A DNA stretch of 64,000 nt, taken from positions 1 through 64,000 of the forward strand of contig LNEK01000039.1 in assembly GCA_001464425.1 (NCBI GenBank). The letters run 5' to 3'. Made by a program: the position numbers and the translations under genes. This document shows positions 7,672 through 16,566 of this stretch, in pieces; within the stretch, counting starts at the first letter, position 1, and each line of letters opens with the position of its first letter. This DNA is from Alphaproteobacteria bacterium Ga0077535 (lineage in GTDB: Bacteria; Pseudomonadota; Alphaproteobacteria; Caulobacterales; Aquidulcibacteraceae). The notes under the pieces were generated by a model. The model was not told the DNA's origin. It made no database searches and was given only the letters and a program-made list of their open reading frames with translations.

Positions 7672-9853
7672 ATGACGACCAACCATTCGGGGCTGCGCCG
7701 CGCCCTGATCGCATCCATGACTGCGCTGAGCGCGACCGCCATTGCCGGCGCCGCTGCCGCTCAGACGGTGGATGAGGACGAACTGGTCGTCACCGGTCGC
7801 TACGAGACGGACCAGCTTTCTGGCCCGGAGTATGCGCTGCCGCTCGTCGATACGCCGCAGACCGTTTCAGTCGTTCCCGATCAGCTGTTGCAGGAGCAAG
7901 GCCGCCGCACATTGCGCGACAGCTTGCGCAACATCACCGGCATTTCGCTGCAGGCCGGCGAAGGCAATCCCCCAGGCGGCGGCGATGCGCTCTCGATCCG
8001 CGGCTTCAGCGGCCGCGATGATCTTTATGTCGATGGCGCGCGCGACCCGGGGAATTATTTCCGCGACCCCTTCAACGCTGACCGCATCGAAGTCACCAAA
8101 GGCCCTGCTTCGGCGTTCGCCGGCCGGGGCAACATTGGCGGATCGGTGAATATCGTCTCGCGCACGCCGAACCTCACGTCGCGCTCACACGCGGAAGTCT
8201 CGATCGGCACGGACGAGCTTTATCGCGCGACGATGGACTGGAATCAGCCGCTCAACGAAGAGAACGGCATCGCTTTCCGCCTGAATGTGATGACCCATAC
8301 GGCCAACGAACCGGGGCGTGATGTCGTCAGCAACGAGCGCTGGGGCTTTGCGCCATCGATCGCGTTCGGCCTCGACGGCGACACGACGCTGACGCTCTCG
8401 TATCTACGCCAAGAGCAGAACGACATCCCCGATTTCGGCCTGCCGAATGCGCGTAACTTTACACTGGCGGGCTCCGGCTTCGAAGGCGAAGTCGCGCCCG
8501 TCGATCCGAGCAATTTTTACGGCTATGCCAATGATTATCGCGATGTCGCCGTCGACATCGCGACCGCCAATCTGAGCCACGAGTTCAGCGACAACCTGGC
8601 GCTGCGCAGCGTGCTGCGCTGGGGCCACGTGCACAATGACGGCATCATGTCGGCGCCGCGCTTCGTTGGCGCGGTAACGACGCTGAACGGCGCAACGCAA
8701 GCCGTGGGCAACCGCAAACCGCGCGATCAGGTCGATGAAATTCTCACCAACCAAACCGATCTGACCTTCGCCTTCGAGACCGGCGCCATTCGCCATACCT
8801 TGGTGGCGGGCTTCGAGATCACCGAAGAATCCAGCGAAAATCGCCGCCGGCTCGACGCCAACGGCCCGAACATGAACCTGTTCAACCCGGTACATCGCCT
8901 ATAACGGCACACGCGCGCGCCTCGACACCAACACGCAATCGCTCTTCCTGTTCGACACGCTGGAGATCGGCGATCATTGGCGCGTTGTGGCGGGCCTGCG
9001 CCGCGACGAAGTGGAAACGCGCGTGCGCGGCTTCGACGATCTCGGCATCGCGCCAGGCTTCGTCACCGATCTCCGCGGCGACGACGCTGAAACCACCGGC
9101 AATCTCGCGCTGATCTATAAGCCGAGCGAAAACTCCAGCATCTACGTGGCGTACGGCACAGCGTTCGAGCCTTCGGGGCGCGCCGAAGTGGTGCAGCTCG
9201 CTGGCGGCAACAACGCTCCGCCGGTGACCGCTGCGAACTTCGACGTCGATCCAGAGCTGACCTCCGCTTGGGAAGCGGGCGTGAAGTGGGACACGCGCGA
9301 TGGCCGCCTCTCGCTCGCCGCCGCGATCTTCCAGATCGATAAGACAGATGCGCGCACGCCGGGCGTCAATGTCGGCGATCCGCCGGTGGTGCTGGACGGC
9401 GAGCAGCGGGTGCAAGGGCTCGAGCTCAGCGCTGTCGGCGAAATCGCGCCGGGCTGGAACGTGTTTGCGGGCTACACCTATCTCGACGGCGAGGTGACGG
9501 AATCGAACACGGCGTTCGAAGTCGGCCAGCGGCTGGACAATATGCCTGAGCATTCGGCCAGCTTATGGACGTCGTACGCGATTACCGATCGCCTGCTGGC
9601 GGGCGGCGGCGTGCAATATGTCGGCGAGCGGCGGAGCAACATTGCCTCGAGCCCGACGGGCAATTTCACCATCACCGCGCCGAGCTACACGGTCGTCGAT
9701 GCGTTCGTGGAATTTGCGCTGACGGATCGCGTGGATGTTCGCCTGAACGGCTACAATCTCACCGACGAAGTTTACTTCCAATCGTTCTCCAGCGGGCAAA
9801 GCATTCCCTCGGCGGCGCGATCGGTCGTATTGTCGGTCGGCGTATCCTTCTAA
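7672..9853 (+). pseudogene. TonB-dependent siderophore receptor, frameshifted
   Basis: An outer-membrane siderophore receptor read in two frames. The first part (7672 to about 8890) has a signal peptide ending in AGAAAAQ, then a plug domain with TPQTVSVVPDQLLQEQGRRT and SIRGFSGRDDLYVDGARD, and the first barrel strands. The frame then ends in a stop at 8902-8904. The barrel continues in the next frame from about 8891 (YIAYNGTRARLDTNTQS, then LFDTLEIGDHWRVVAGLR) to a normal outer-membrane C-terminus, VLSVGVSF. One extra base, or two missing bases, near 8885-8891 explains the break. PiuC follows directly, as in catecholate receptor (Fiu/PiuA-like) loci. Whether the lesion is real or a sequencing error cannot be told from one sequence. 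Confidence 0.85.
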
Positions 9854-9881
9854 GCGGCGCGGGCGCGCCGGGAGTGCTGGC

Positions 9882-10564
9882 GTGATCTTGACCATCGAGA
9901 ACGTGCTCGACGTGAGCGCCGTCGCCCGCTTCCAGGCGGTGCTGGCGGATGCGCCGTGGGGCGATGGCCGCGTCACCGCTGGCTATCAATCGGCGCTGGC
10001 CAAGCACAATCTGCAACTGCCGGAGCAGTCTGAAGTTGCGCGCGCGCTTGGCGCCGAGATCGCCGCTGCGCTTGAGCGCAATTTGCTGTTTCAATCGGCG
10101 GCGCTGCCGGCGGAGATTTTCCCGCCGCTGTTCAACAAATACGAAGGCGGCCACGCATTTGGCGCGCATGTCGATAGCGCCATCCGGCCAGGCGGCGCCG
10201 GAGGCAAACGCATCCGCACCGATCTCTCCTGCACGCTTTTTTAAGCGCGCCTGAAACCTATGACGGCGGCGAACTTCTGATCGAAGACGCGTTTGGCCAG
10301 CAGAGCATAAAGCTGCCGGCGGGACACATGGTGCTCTACCCCGCCACGACTTTGCATCGCGTCACGCCGGTGACGCGCGGCGCGCGTGTCGCGTCATTCT
10401 TCTGGGTGCAGAGCATGATCCGAGAGCAATCGCAGCGGGCGATCCTGTTCGACATGGATCTGGCGATCCAGAATCTACGCAGCGAAGTCGGCGACCAACA
10501 TGCTGCGCTGATCGCGCTGACGGGCGCGTATCACAATCTTATTCGTCAGTGGGCCGAGGTTTAG
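9882..10564 (+). pseudogene. piuC: PiuC/YbiX-type Fe(II) 2-oxoglutarate dioxygenase, frameshifted
   Basis: A PKHD-type hydroxylase of the PiuC/YbiX family, usually co-located with iron-siderophore receptors as here. The N-terminal part shows the start of the iron site ([11 protein letters not shown]: His and Asp) and ends at [11 protein letters not shown] followed by TAA. One added T in the six-T run at 10236-10241 restores [16 protein letters not shown] and then joins the second part, which has the [22 protein letters not shown] segment with the second iron His and the 2-oxoglutarate Arg. So the full length would be about 227 residues. A homopolymer indel of this sort is a common sequencing error, but slippage in the cell is also possible. 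It ends four bases inside the convergent parE. Confidence 0.85.
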
Positions 10565-10908
10565 CTGCCGAGCAGACGCTTCAGCATGGCGCGCCGATGA
10601 TCTTGTCCACCGAAGAAGATCGCCAACACCCTCACACGGCGCGCATCGTCGTCGACGTCAAAGTAATAGATGGCGCGGTCCTTGGTGACTGAGCGAAGGC
10701 CGGGCAAGAGATCGTCGCGCTTTGTGCCTTGGTGCGGCGCTGCACCAAGAGTGGCCATCACGTCTTCAATCTTTTCGATCCGCTCAGCAGCACGTTCGAG
10801 CGCTTCGTCGCGCGTATCGCCAAACTGCATGTAAGCTTCGATCAGAAAATCGCAGATAGCTTCGAGATCGGCGTCGGTTTCGACGGCCCGCTCGACTCTA
10901 TAGGCCAT
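10561..10908 (-). CDS. parE: RelE/ParE-type toxin of a type II toxin-antitoxin pair
   Basis: A 115-residue protein with the RelE/ParE fold pattern: an N-terminal strand ([20 protein letters not shown]), a two-helix hairpin rich in Arg/Glu, then [44 protein letters not shown], the conserved core and C-terminal strand of the family. The start overlaps the antitoxin gene by 11 bases, the usual antitoxin-first order. ParE members poison DNA gyrase and RelE members cleave mRNA; the sequence alone leaves the target open, though the partner is ParD-like. Confidence 0.8.
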   Translation of the reverse strand: MAYRVERAVETDADLEAICDFLIEAYMQFGDTRDEALERAAERIEKIEDVMATLGAAPHQGTKRDDLLPGLRSVTKDRAIYYFDVDDDARRVRVLAIFFGGQDHRRAMLKRLLGS

Positions 10909-11170
10909 CCGCTTTTCTCTTCTTGGCGGCGATCATGCTGCGGGTCCGCGCGCGACCTTTTTCGACGGTGACGAATGCACCCTCTCTGCGCTGGCCCAGC
11001 AATTGGCGCAGCGCCGCGAGTTCGGCGGCTTCCATCTCTGTTTCCGAGCGGAGCAATTCGAGGCCACGCTGCAGGACTGCGCTCAAACTGGGATAACGCC
11101 CACGATCAACCAGCTCGCGCGCGAACGCCTCTTGCGCGTCAGTCAGGGAAATTGAGGTTTTCACCGTCAT
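10898..11170 (-). CDS. parD: ParD-type antitoxin
   Basis: A 90-residue protein starting MTVKTSISLTDAQEAFARELV, a ribbon-helix-helix DNA-binding region of the ParD family, followed by YPSLSAVLQRGLELL and a charged C-terminal tail (about 50-90) that would wrap the toxin. It overlaps the toxin start by 11 bases. The start is set at the Met before TVKTSIS; upstream codons in frame look non-coding. Autoregulation of the pair through the RHH domain is expected from the family. Confidence 0.82.
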   Translation of the reverse strand: MTVKTSISLTDAQEAFARELVDRGRYPSLSAVLQRGLELLRSETEMEAAELAALRQLLGQRREGAFVTVEKGRARTRSMIAAKKRKADGL

Positions 11171-11223
11171 GCCGATCTCCGGTGCGACTAGGTAGCACCA
11201 GGGAGCGTCGGTGTCAAAGGCGT

Positions 11224-11826
11224 CTAGCGCCGCCACACTTCACGCAGGCGCGCATCGCGGCCGCAGCCGGCGCGATACTGCGCGTAGCGCTCTGGATTTC
11301 GGCGTGCGTAATCGCGGTGGTATTCTTCGGCTTCGGTGAAGCGGCCGAGATCGAGGATTGGCGTGATGACACGTCCATTGACGCGGCCGCCCGCTATGAT
11401 TTCGCGCTTGCTGGCTTCGGCGTCGGCGCGCTGTGCGGGCGTTACGAAAATTGCCGGCCGGTAGCTTGAGCCGCGGTCGCAGAACTGGCCGCCATTGTCG
11501 GTGGGGTCGGTGTAGAGCCAGTAGCGATCGACCAATTGGCGATAGCTGATCACGGCGGGATCGAAGCGCACACGCACGGCTTCGTAGTGGCCGGGATGAT
11601 TTTGGTAGGTCGGGTTCGCGTTGCGGCCGCCGGTATAGCCGCTCATCACTTCGACCACGCCAGGGAGCGCGCCCATGTCGTGCTCCATGCACCAAAAGCA
11701 GCCGCCGGCGAACACCGCCTCCTGCACGCCCGCGGGCGGCGGCGCGGCGGGGCGCGATTGCGCCGCGGTATCGGGCGGCGAACAGGCGAACAGGAACAGC
11801 AGGCTGGCGAAGAGGGCTCGGATCAT
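11224..11826 (-). CDS. msrA: Peptide-methionine (S)-S-oxide reductase, exported
   Basis: A 200-residue MsrA that reduces methionine-S-sulfoxide in proteins. The catalytic motif GCFWCME lies near residue 41, with the family blocks GVVEVMSGYTGG, NPTYQNHPGHYEAVRVRFDP and FCDRGSSYRPAIF intact. The N-terminus is a signal peptide ending in LFLFACSPP, with a Cys at a lipobox-like position, so a periplasmic lipoprotein form is likely. A C-terminal Cys (YRAGCG) may act as a resolving residue. The frame extends 33 codons upstream of the chosen ATG without family similarity. Confidence 0.9.
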   Translation of the reverse strand: MIRALFASLLFLFACSPPDTAAQSRPAAPPPAGVQEAVFAGGCFWCMEHDMGALPGVVEVMSGYTGGRNANPTYQNHPGHYEAVRVRFDPAVISYRQLVDRYWLYTDPTDNGGQFCDRGSSYRPAIFVTPAQRADAEASKREIIAGGRVNGRVITPILDLGRFTEAEEYHRDYARRNPERYAQYRAGCGRDARLREVWRR

Positions 11827-11970
11827 GCTGCTTATACGTGCTGCGCGGCGCGGCGGTTTCAAGCAACCGCAGGCGCAGTTCAGCCGACCAAGCTCGACAG
11901 CGGCTCGGGGCTGGCCGAGCTTCACGCGCTCTCTGGCCGGTACACTGCGCTGGTCGACGGCGAGTGGCGC

Positions 11971-12261
11971 CTAGCGCCGCTCTTTGCCCTGCTCGATCAG
12001 CACTGAGAGCCGATCCTGGACGCGTAGGTTCGTCATCCAGATTTCGCCGAGCAGGCGCAGGATCAGGATCGCCGCCGCGCCCATGCCCAGCATGCCAATG
12101 GCGCTCAGCACCGCGGCGAAAAAATTCGGCGTGTTGATCGAGGTCAGCACTGCGAGCGCGCCGAAAATCGCGAACAGCGCAATGAAGGCGGAGACGATCT
12201 GAAACACGATCGTCAGCATCGCTGGCGACATCGCCTGCTCGAATGAAAACAATGCCCGCAT
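11971..12261 (-). CDS. Small DUF4282-like membrane protein
   Basis: A 96-residue protein with two hydrophobic helices (about 15-42 and 48-70) followed by RLLGEIWMTNLRVQDRLSVLIEQG, which resembles the RxxxExxIVxFRIxE end of DUF4282 proteins. No enzymatic residues are seen. It is a single gene between msrA and a YdcH-like gene, all on the minus strand. The family assignment is by pattern only. Confidence 0.65.
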   Translation of the reverse strand: MRALFSFEQAMSPAMLTIVFQIVSAFIALFAIFGALAVLTSINTPNFFAAVLSAIGMLGMGAAAILILRLLGEIWMTNLRVQDRLSVLIEQGKERR

Positions 12262-12368
12262 GCGCGCTCCCGCGATGAGCGGAAACGCTAGCGCACGTTC
12301 TCCACAGGCTCAATCTGACGCGCCGCCAGATTGAGTTATTCGCGTGTCAGCAGACGCCGCGAACGTGG

Positions 12369-12548
12369 TTAGTGAGATCTGGTTTCCTGTCGGAGGTGTT
12401 CGATTTCTTCTTTCAACTTCAGTTTCTGACGCTTCATCGCGGCGATCTTGGTCGGATCGGCGGCGGGCCTTTGGGCCTCTGTTTTGATGATGATGTCGAG
12501 ATCCCGATGCCGGGCGTCGAGTTCGCGAATACGCTGCTCGATGGCCAT
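12369..12548 (-). CDS. YdcH/DUF465 family small protein
   Basis: A 59-residue basic helical protein starting MAIEQRIRELDARHRDLD and ending in QKLKLKEEIEHLRQE, the DUF465 (YdcH) pattern of a short helical hairpin. The start is preceded by GGAGGCGCC on the minus strand. The function of the family is not settled. A second, divergent DUF465 gene begins about 220 bases away at 12771. Confidence 0.78.
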   Translation of the reverse strand: MAIEQRIRELDARHRDLDIIIKTEAQRPAADPTKIAAMKRQKLKLKEEIEHLRQETRSH

Positions 12549-12770
12549 GAAAGGCGCCTCCTTAAGCTGTGGCGAGTCCAAGCATGCGCCCGAAATTAGG
12601 TGTTGTCTCCTTACATCGTGCACAAAATTAATCATTGGTCGGCTTGCGCCGAATGGCGTCGGCGGCGCGGCGAGAATCGGGCGTCTTTACAGCGCCTTTC
12701 TGGCGTGGCTTAGCTCCCTGTTTCGCGGGGCCGGCGGGGGCCTTGCGCCTTTTGGCGGAACAAAGCGCGC

Positions 12771-13007
12771 ATGGTCGGCGACGACGAAGATTTCGACATT
12801 ACCGAAACGCCCGAAAAGCGTGCGCTAAAAGTGCGCCTCGGAGAACTACGCGAGGAGCATCGCGCGCTCGACAGCGCCATCTTCGCGCTCCAAGACCAGA
12901 GCACGGGGGATGCGCTGCAATTGGCGCGACTTAAAAAGCGCAAGCTGGTTTTGAGGGACCAAATCCAATGGATCGAAGACAGGCTGACGCCGGACATCAT
13001 CGCCTGA
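12771..13007 (+). CDS. YdcH/DUF465 family small protein, second copy
   Basis: A 78-residue protein with an acidic N-terminus (DDEDFDITETPE) followed by a DUF465-like helical hairpin: LRVLGELREEHRALDSAIF-type first helix and ARLKKRKLVLRDQIQWIEDRL. It is a divergent paralogue of the gene ending at 12369. Its 3' end overlaps the next gene (LpxR-like) by 40 bases in another frame. Confidence 0.72.
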   Translation: MVGDDEDFDITETPEKRALKVRLGELREEHRALDSAIFALQDQSTGDALQLARLKKRKLVLRDQIQWIEDRLTPDIIA

Positions 13008-14014
13008 AGCGTTGGCTCGCCGGCGCCGCGTTACTGAGCGCACTGCCCGGCGCGGCGTTCGCGCAGGAGGCTGACACAAAGGGCGTATTCTCGCTCACAG
13101 TTGAGAACGACAGCCTCTCCTCCGGCGCTGATCGCAATTACACGTCGGGCATTCGCGTGGGGTACGTCTCGCCCGCCGAGCGGGTGCCGGACTGGCTGCA
13201 AGGGGCCGGCGGCTTCACGCGCGCCTTCTCCAATTCCGAGCCGGACTTCTGGGGCTTTGCTGTCGGTCAATCGATCTTCACGCCGGAAGACATCAATGCT
13301 GTCCCTGCACCGGCGGATCAGCACCCGTACGCCGGCTGGCTTTACATGCAGGTTTCTGTCGGCGCTGAGGAAGATCGCAACGACGGCCGCGCGCCGCGGT
13401 TTCTCGACACGTACGAACTTGAACTCGGCATCGTCGGCCCATCAGCACTGGGCGAAGAGGCGCAGCGCGGCATCCACCAGTGGCTCGGCGCGCCCGATCC
13501 GCAAGGCTGGGATAGCCAGCTCAGTGACGAGCTTGCCTTCGCCGTTTCATTCGATCGCCGCTGGCGCGCAGCGCGCGTGTTCGGTGATTATTTTGGCGGG
13601 CTGGAAGCGGATTTGACGCCAAGCGCCGGCGCTTCGCTCGGCACGCTGCGCACCGAAGCGCGCGTTGGCGTCGCCGCGCGCATCGGCCAACGCATCGATA
13701 GCGATTACGGCCCGCCGCGCGTGCGGCCATCGCTCTCCGGCGTCGAGCACTTCCGCGGCGGCCCGCTGTCGTGGTCACTGTTCGCGGGCGTGCAAGGCCG
13801 CGCGGTGGCGCACAACCTCTTTCTCGACGGCAACACGTTCGAGGATAGCGCGTCCGTTGAGCGCAATCCGTTCGTGCTGGATATGCAGACGGGGTTTTCG
13901 CTGAGCGCCGGCAGCGTGCGCTTGGCTTACACCTATGTGTGGCGGACCGAAGAGTTTGAGACGCAGCCGACGCGGCAGGACTTCGGCGCGTTGTCTCTGA
14001 GCTTTAGGCTTTAG
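12968..14014 (+). CDS. LpxR-like outer-membrane lipid A deacylase (DUF2219)
   Basis: A 348-residue predicted outer-membrane beta-barrel of the LpxR/DUF2219 family; LpxR removes the 3'-acyloxyacyl group from lipid A. A signal peptide ends at AAFAQ (about 33). Family landmarks follow: VENDSLSSGADRNYTSGIRVGY (about 45-66, containing the conserved Asn-Asp and Ser region) and DQHPYAGWLYMQVS (about 116-129). The C-terminal half is made of alternating strands. The ATG at 12968 lies inside the preceding YdcH-like gene. Activity on lipid A is inferred only from family. Confidence 0.83.
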   Translation: MDRRQADAGHHRLKRWLAGAALLSALPGAAFAQEADTKGVFSLTVENDSLSSGADRNYTSGIRVGYVSPAERVPDWLQGAGGFTRAFSNSEPDFWGFAVGQSIFTPEDINAVPAPADQHPYAGWLYMQVSVGAEEDRNDGRAPRFLDTYELELGIVGPSALGEEAQRGIHQWLGAPDPQGWDSQLSDELAFAVSFDRRWRAARVFGDYFGGLEADLTPSAGASLGTLRTEARVGVAARIGQRIDSDYGPPRVRPSLSGVEHFRGGPLSWSLFAGVQGRAVAHNLFLDGNTFEDSASVERNPFVLDMQTGFSLSAGSVRLAYTYVWRTEEFETQPTRQDFGALSLSFRL

Positions 14015-14034
14015 GCAGGCCCTCGTGATCACGC

Positions 14035-14661
14035 ATGGATAGAGTTCAACTCGCACGCTTATTGCTCGTTGCGAGCATTCTGTACGTGATCGGATTCTAC
14101 TTTGTCGGCGCCGCGCTGAAGCCCGGTTATTCGCAAGTGTCTAACTTCGTCAGCGAGTACAACGCGACCGGCACGGCTTGGGCAAGTACGCTCACCTACG
14201 CAGGCTTTTTCGCGACAACACTTCTCTTGTCGTCTTTCCTGTTCGTTGCGGCGCCGGTTGCGCAAGTTTCCGGCGTCAGCCGCTTAGGCTTCTGGCTTTT
14301 GTGGTCCGCCCCGGCTTCTTACTTTCTCGCGGTCATTGCTCCCTGCGATGCAGGCTGCCCTGTCGAGGGATCACCCAGTCAGCTCTGGCATAACGCTTTA
14401 GCCATCGTTGCGTATTTTGGCATGGGCGCCAGCATTGCATTGGTTTCCTTGGCGCCCGGATTCAGCCGTTTCAAATTTCGGCGCGCCTTCATGCTGCTGA
14501 CGGGCATCGCCTTCCCGATTGTATTTATCGCTATGGTCCAGCCCGACTTGGCGCAGTGGGGCGGCTTGCTGCAGCGATCACTCGATGCAGCGCTCGCAAC
14601 ATCGCTCGTTTTCGTGGCCTGGACTCTCATGACGCCAAGTCGGGGAGCCACGCGCGTTTAG
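14035..14661 (+). CDS. DUF998 family membrane protein
   Basis: A 208-residue protein with about six hydrophobic helices. The N-terminal pattern PGYSQVSNFVSEYNATGTAWAS is that of DUF998 proteins, whose role is unknown. It follows the LpxR-like gene by 20 bases and is probably co-transcribed with it. It ends overlapping the stop of the convergent gene by four bases. Confidence 0.8.
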   Translation: MDRVQLARLLLVASILYVIGFYFVGAALKPGYSQVSNFVSEYNATGTAWASTLTYAGFFATTLLLSSFLFVAAPVAQVSGVSRLGFWLLWSAPASYFLAVIAPCDAGCPVEGSPSQLWHNALAIVAYFGMGASIALVSLAPGFSRFKFRRAFMLLTGIAFPIVFIAMVQPDLAQWGGLLQRSLDAALATSLVFVAWTLMTPSRGATRV

Positions 14662-14903
14662 GTGTCTTTGGCGGACGGCGTGCGCTTCTTCTTGGCGGGC
14701 TTGTCTCCAATGTCCGCCGGCATGGCTGACAGCGAACTCTTTTGCTCGGCGATGCTTTGAAGTTCGCTCGCGCACGCGGCCAAGGCGGCGCTCGATTCTT
14801 CAAGCTCTGCGACTGAGTAGAGCTTGCCGCGCTCGGCGCGCAGGTCCTTCACCTTCGCCCACACAGCTTGCGCCGCGCGCTTCAAATCCTTCTTGTCAGA
14901 CAT
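14658..14903 (-). CDS. Small hypothetical protein, helical and basic-tailed
   Basis: An 81-residue protein starting MSDKKDLKRAAQAVWAKVKDL, helical through the middle, ending in a Lys-rich tail (KPAKKKRTPSAKDT). No family is recognised. The Met at 14903 is the most likely start because the 23 codons upstream have no coding character. The divergent intergenic stretch upstream carries a Pho-box-like pair of repeats. Confidence 0.6.
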   Translation of the reverse strand: MSDKKDLKRAAQAVWAKVKDLRAERGKLYSVAELEESSAALAACASELQSIAEQKSSLSAMPADIGDKPAKKKRTPSAKDT

Positions 14904-14982
14904 CGCATCCTCGTCGCTCTCGCAGGCATCTATAGCGCGCAACGCAGGCGACGTAATCACACGACTCCCCACACGCGAGAGC

Positions 14983-15000
14983 GTGTCATAAAACTGTCAT
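14983..15000 (+). promoter_or_regulatory. Candidate Pho box (two 7-base direct repeats)
   Basis: GTGTCAT-AAAA-CTGTCAT consists of two 7-base repeats separated by four bases, the exact architecture of a PhoB-binding Pho box (CTGTCAT-N4-CTGTCAT). A further CTGTCAC lies about 35 bases downstream. It is located 80 bases before the gene of the 81-residue minus-strand protein and 56 bases before the 80-residue plus-strand frame. No phosphate gene is adjacent, so the regulated gene is unclear. Confidence 0.45.
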
Positions 15001-15055
15001 ATTATTCAGCGGTTTTCTTGCGGGAACTGTCACAGACTCTCCGCACGCTCGCGGA

Positions 15056-15298
15056 ATGCCAATCCATCGCGTGACATGCTCTGAGTGCGGCCTCTCGGCG
15101 ACGCACATCCAGAGCGGAGATCGGGGCGTCACCAGCTTTTTGGAATTTTCAGCGGGCGCCCGATGCGGCCTTGGGAGCGACGCGCTTGCACGGGGCGCAT
15201 CGCCGATTGCGGCAGTCGCCGAATGCCCGAAGCTAAAAGACGCCATCGCGCAGGCACTGAAAGAGTTCGCCGATAGCCAAGTCGCACAGCGCGGCTGA
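15056..15298 (+). CDS. Small cysteine-containing hypothetical protein
   Basis: An 80-residue frame with CSECG near residue 8, another Cys near 37 and a CPKLKDAIAQALKEF helix near the end. The first CxxC could bind zinc, but a complete four-ligand site is not obvious. No ribosome binding site is evident before the ATG. The frame ends exactly one base before the stop of the convergent diguanylate cyclase. It may be a real gene under the upstream Pho-like box, or chance. Confidence 0.45.
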   Translation: MPIHRVTCSECGLSATHIQSGDRGVTSFLEFSAGARCGLGSDALARGASPIAAVAECPKLKDAIAQALKEFADSQVAQRG

Positions 15299-15955
15299 TT
15301 AGAAGCCAGCGAACGCCTGCGTCTGTGCGCGCCGCGCATATTTGTCAGCGTACATCGCCTCATCGGCGCGCGCGATCGCAGTTTCGGGATCTTCCACCAG
15401 AGCGATAGCGTGCACGCCGAACGAGGCGCGGATGCGATGCGCCATGCCTTCATGCAGGATCACGGCGCTGTTGACCTTGGCGTTGAGGCTAGCAGCCTTC
15501 GCGTGCGCTTCTTCAGCGCTGGCCCGGTTCAGGATGATGCCGAACTCATCGCCGCCCAACCGGCCGACCACATCGCTCTCGCGCACGCTGTCCAGCAGCA
15601 GCATGCCGACTTGGCGCAGCACGGCGTCACCGGCCGCGTGGCCGTAGGAATCGTTCAGCGCTTTGAAGCCATCGAGATCGACGTAGAGCACCGCGGCGGA
15701 ACTCTTGTAACGCTCGACCTCGGACATGGTCCGGTGCAGCTCGCGCAGGAAGGCGCGGCGGTTGAATACGGGTGAGAGCGAGTCACGATCGGCCAGCGCT
15801 TCGGCGGCGGCCAGCTTCTCGGCCAGCGCGTCCCGCTCAGCGCTGAGTCGCTCCAAAGCGGCCAAGGCAGCCGCCGAAACGTCGCGCCGCTCCAAGCCCA
15901 GCCCTTGCAGGAGCTGGCTCGTTGCGGAACCGAGTTTAGCAGTGCCCAATCGCAT
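15299..15955 (-). CDS. GGDEF domain diguanylate cyclase
   Basis: A 218-residue soluble protein that should make cyclic di-GMP. A short helical N-terminus (about 25-55, coiled-coil-like) precedes a complete GGDEF domain from about 57 to 213, with the metal-binding YVDLDGFKALND block and an intact GGDEF signature in GRLGGDEFGIIL. RESD five residues before GGDEF is an intact RxxD inhibitory site, so product inhibition is likely. There is no sensory or membrane domain, so activity may depend on oligomerisation or a partner. Confidence 0.92.
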   Translation of the reverse strand: MRLGTAKLGSATSQLLQGLGLERRDVSAAALAALERLSAERDALAEKLAAAEALADRDSLSPVFNRRAFLRELHRTMSEVERYKSSAAVLYVDLDGFKALNDSYGHAAGDAVLRQVGMLLLDSVRESDVVGRLGGDEFGIILNRASAEEAHAKAASLNAKVNSAVILHEGMAHRIRASFGVHAIALVEDPETAIARADEAMYADKYARRAQTQAFAGF

Positions 15956-16083
15956 CTCGCGCGCCTCTCTGCCGTAAGGGATGCGCGCTGTGGGTAAAGA
16001 CCGCCTTAACTGCTTCGACGCTTGCGGGCTGGACGGACGCCCCGGCTTAATTTACTGGCCCCTTTTTTAGGAGCAGCCGAAAC

Positions 16084-16566
16084 ATGGCTACCCCACCAGT
16101 CGGGCTCATCATGGGCTCGAAGTCGGACTGGGAGACGATGAAGGCCGCGGCCGAGGCGCTCGATGCGCTGGGTGTCGCCTACGAGGCCAAGGTCGTTTCC
16201 GCCCACCGCACCCCGCAACGCCTCTACGATTACGCCACCACCGCCAAGGCGCGTGGGATCAAGGTGATCATCGCCGGCGCCGGCGGCGCGGCCCACCTGC
16301 CCGGCATGGCCGCCGCGATGACAACGCTGCCGGTGCTGGGCGTGCCGGTGAAGAGCCGCACGTTGAAGGGCCTCGATAGCCTGCTCTCGATCGTGCAGAT
16401 GCCGAGCGGGGTTCCGGTCGGCACGCTCGCCATCGGCGAAGCCGGCGCGGCGAACGCTGGCTTGCTTGCTGCTTCGATCCTGGCGCTAAGCGACGAGGGC
16501 TTGGCGCAAAGGCTTGAAGCGTATCGCGCCGCCCTCACCGCGGCGATCGGCGAAGACCCGCGATGA
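16084..16566 (+). CDS. purE: N5-carboxyaminoimidazole ribonucleotide mutase
   Basis: A 160-residue class I PurE, which converts N5-CAIR to CAIR in purine biosynthesis in the cytoplasm. The N-terminal [13 protein letters not shown] motif, [14 protein letters not shown] (catalytic His region at about 40) and [14 protein letters not shown] are all intact. Length is normal. The start is preceded by AGGAGCAG. Its stop overlaps the purK start by four bases (ATGA), showing translational coupling. Confidence 0.96.
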   Translation: MATPPVGLIMGSKSDWETMKAAAEALDALGVAYEAKVVSAHRTPQRLYDYATTAKARGIKVIIAGAGGAAHLPGMAAAMTTLPVLGVPVKSRTLKGLDSLLSIVQMPSGVPVGTLAIGEAGAANAGLLAASILALSDEGLAQRLEAYRAALTAAIGEDPR

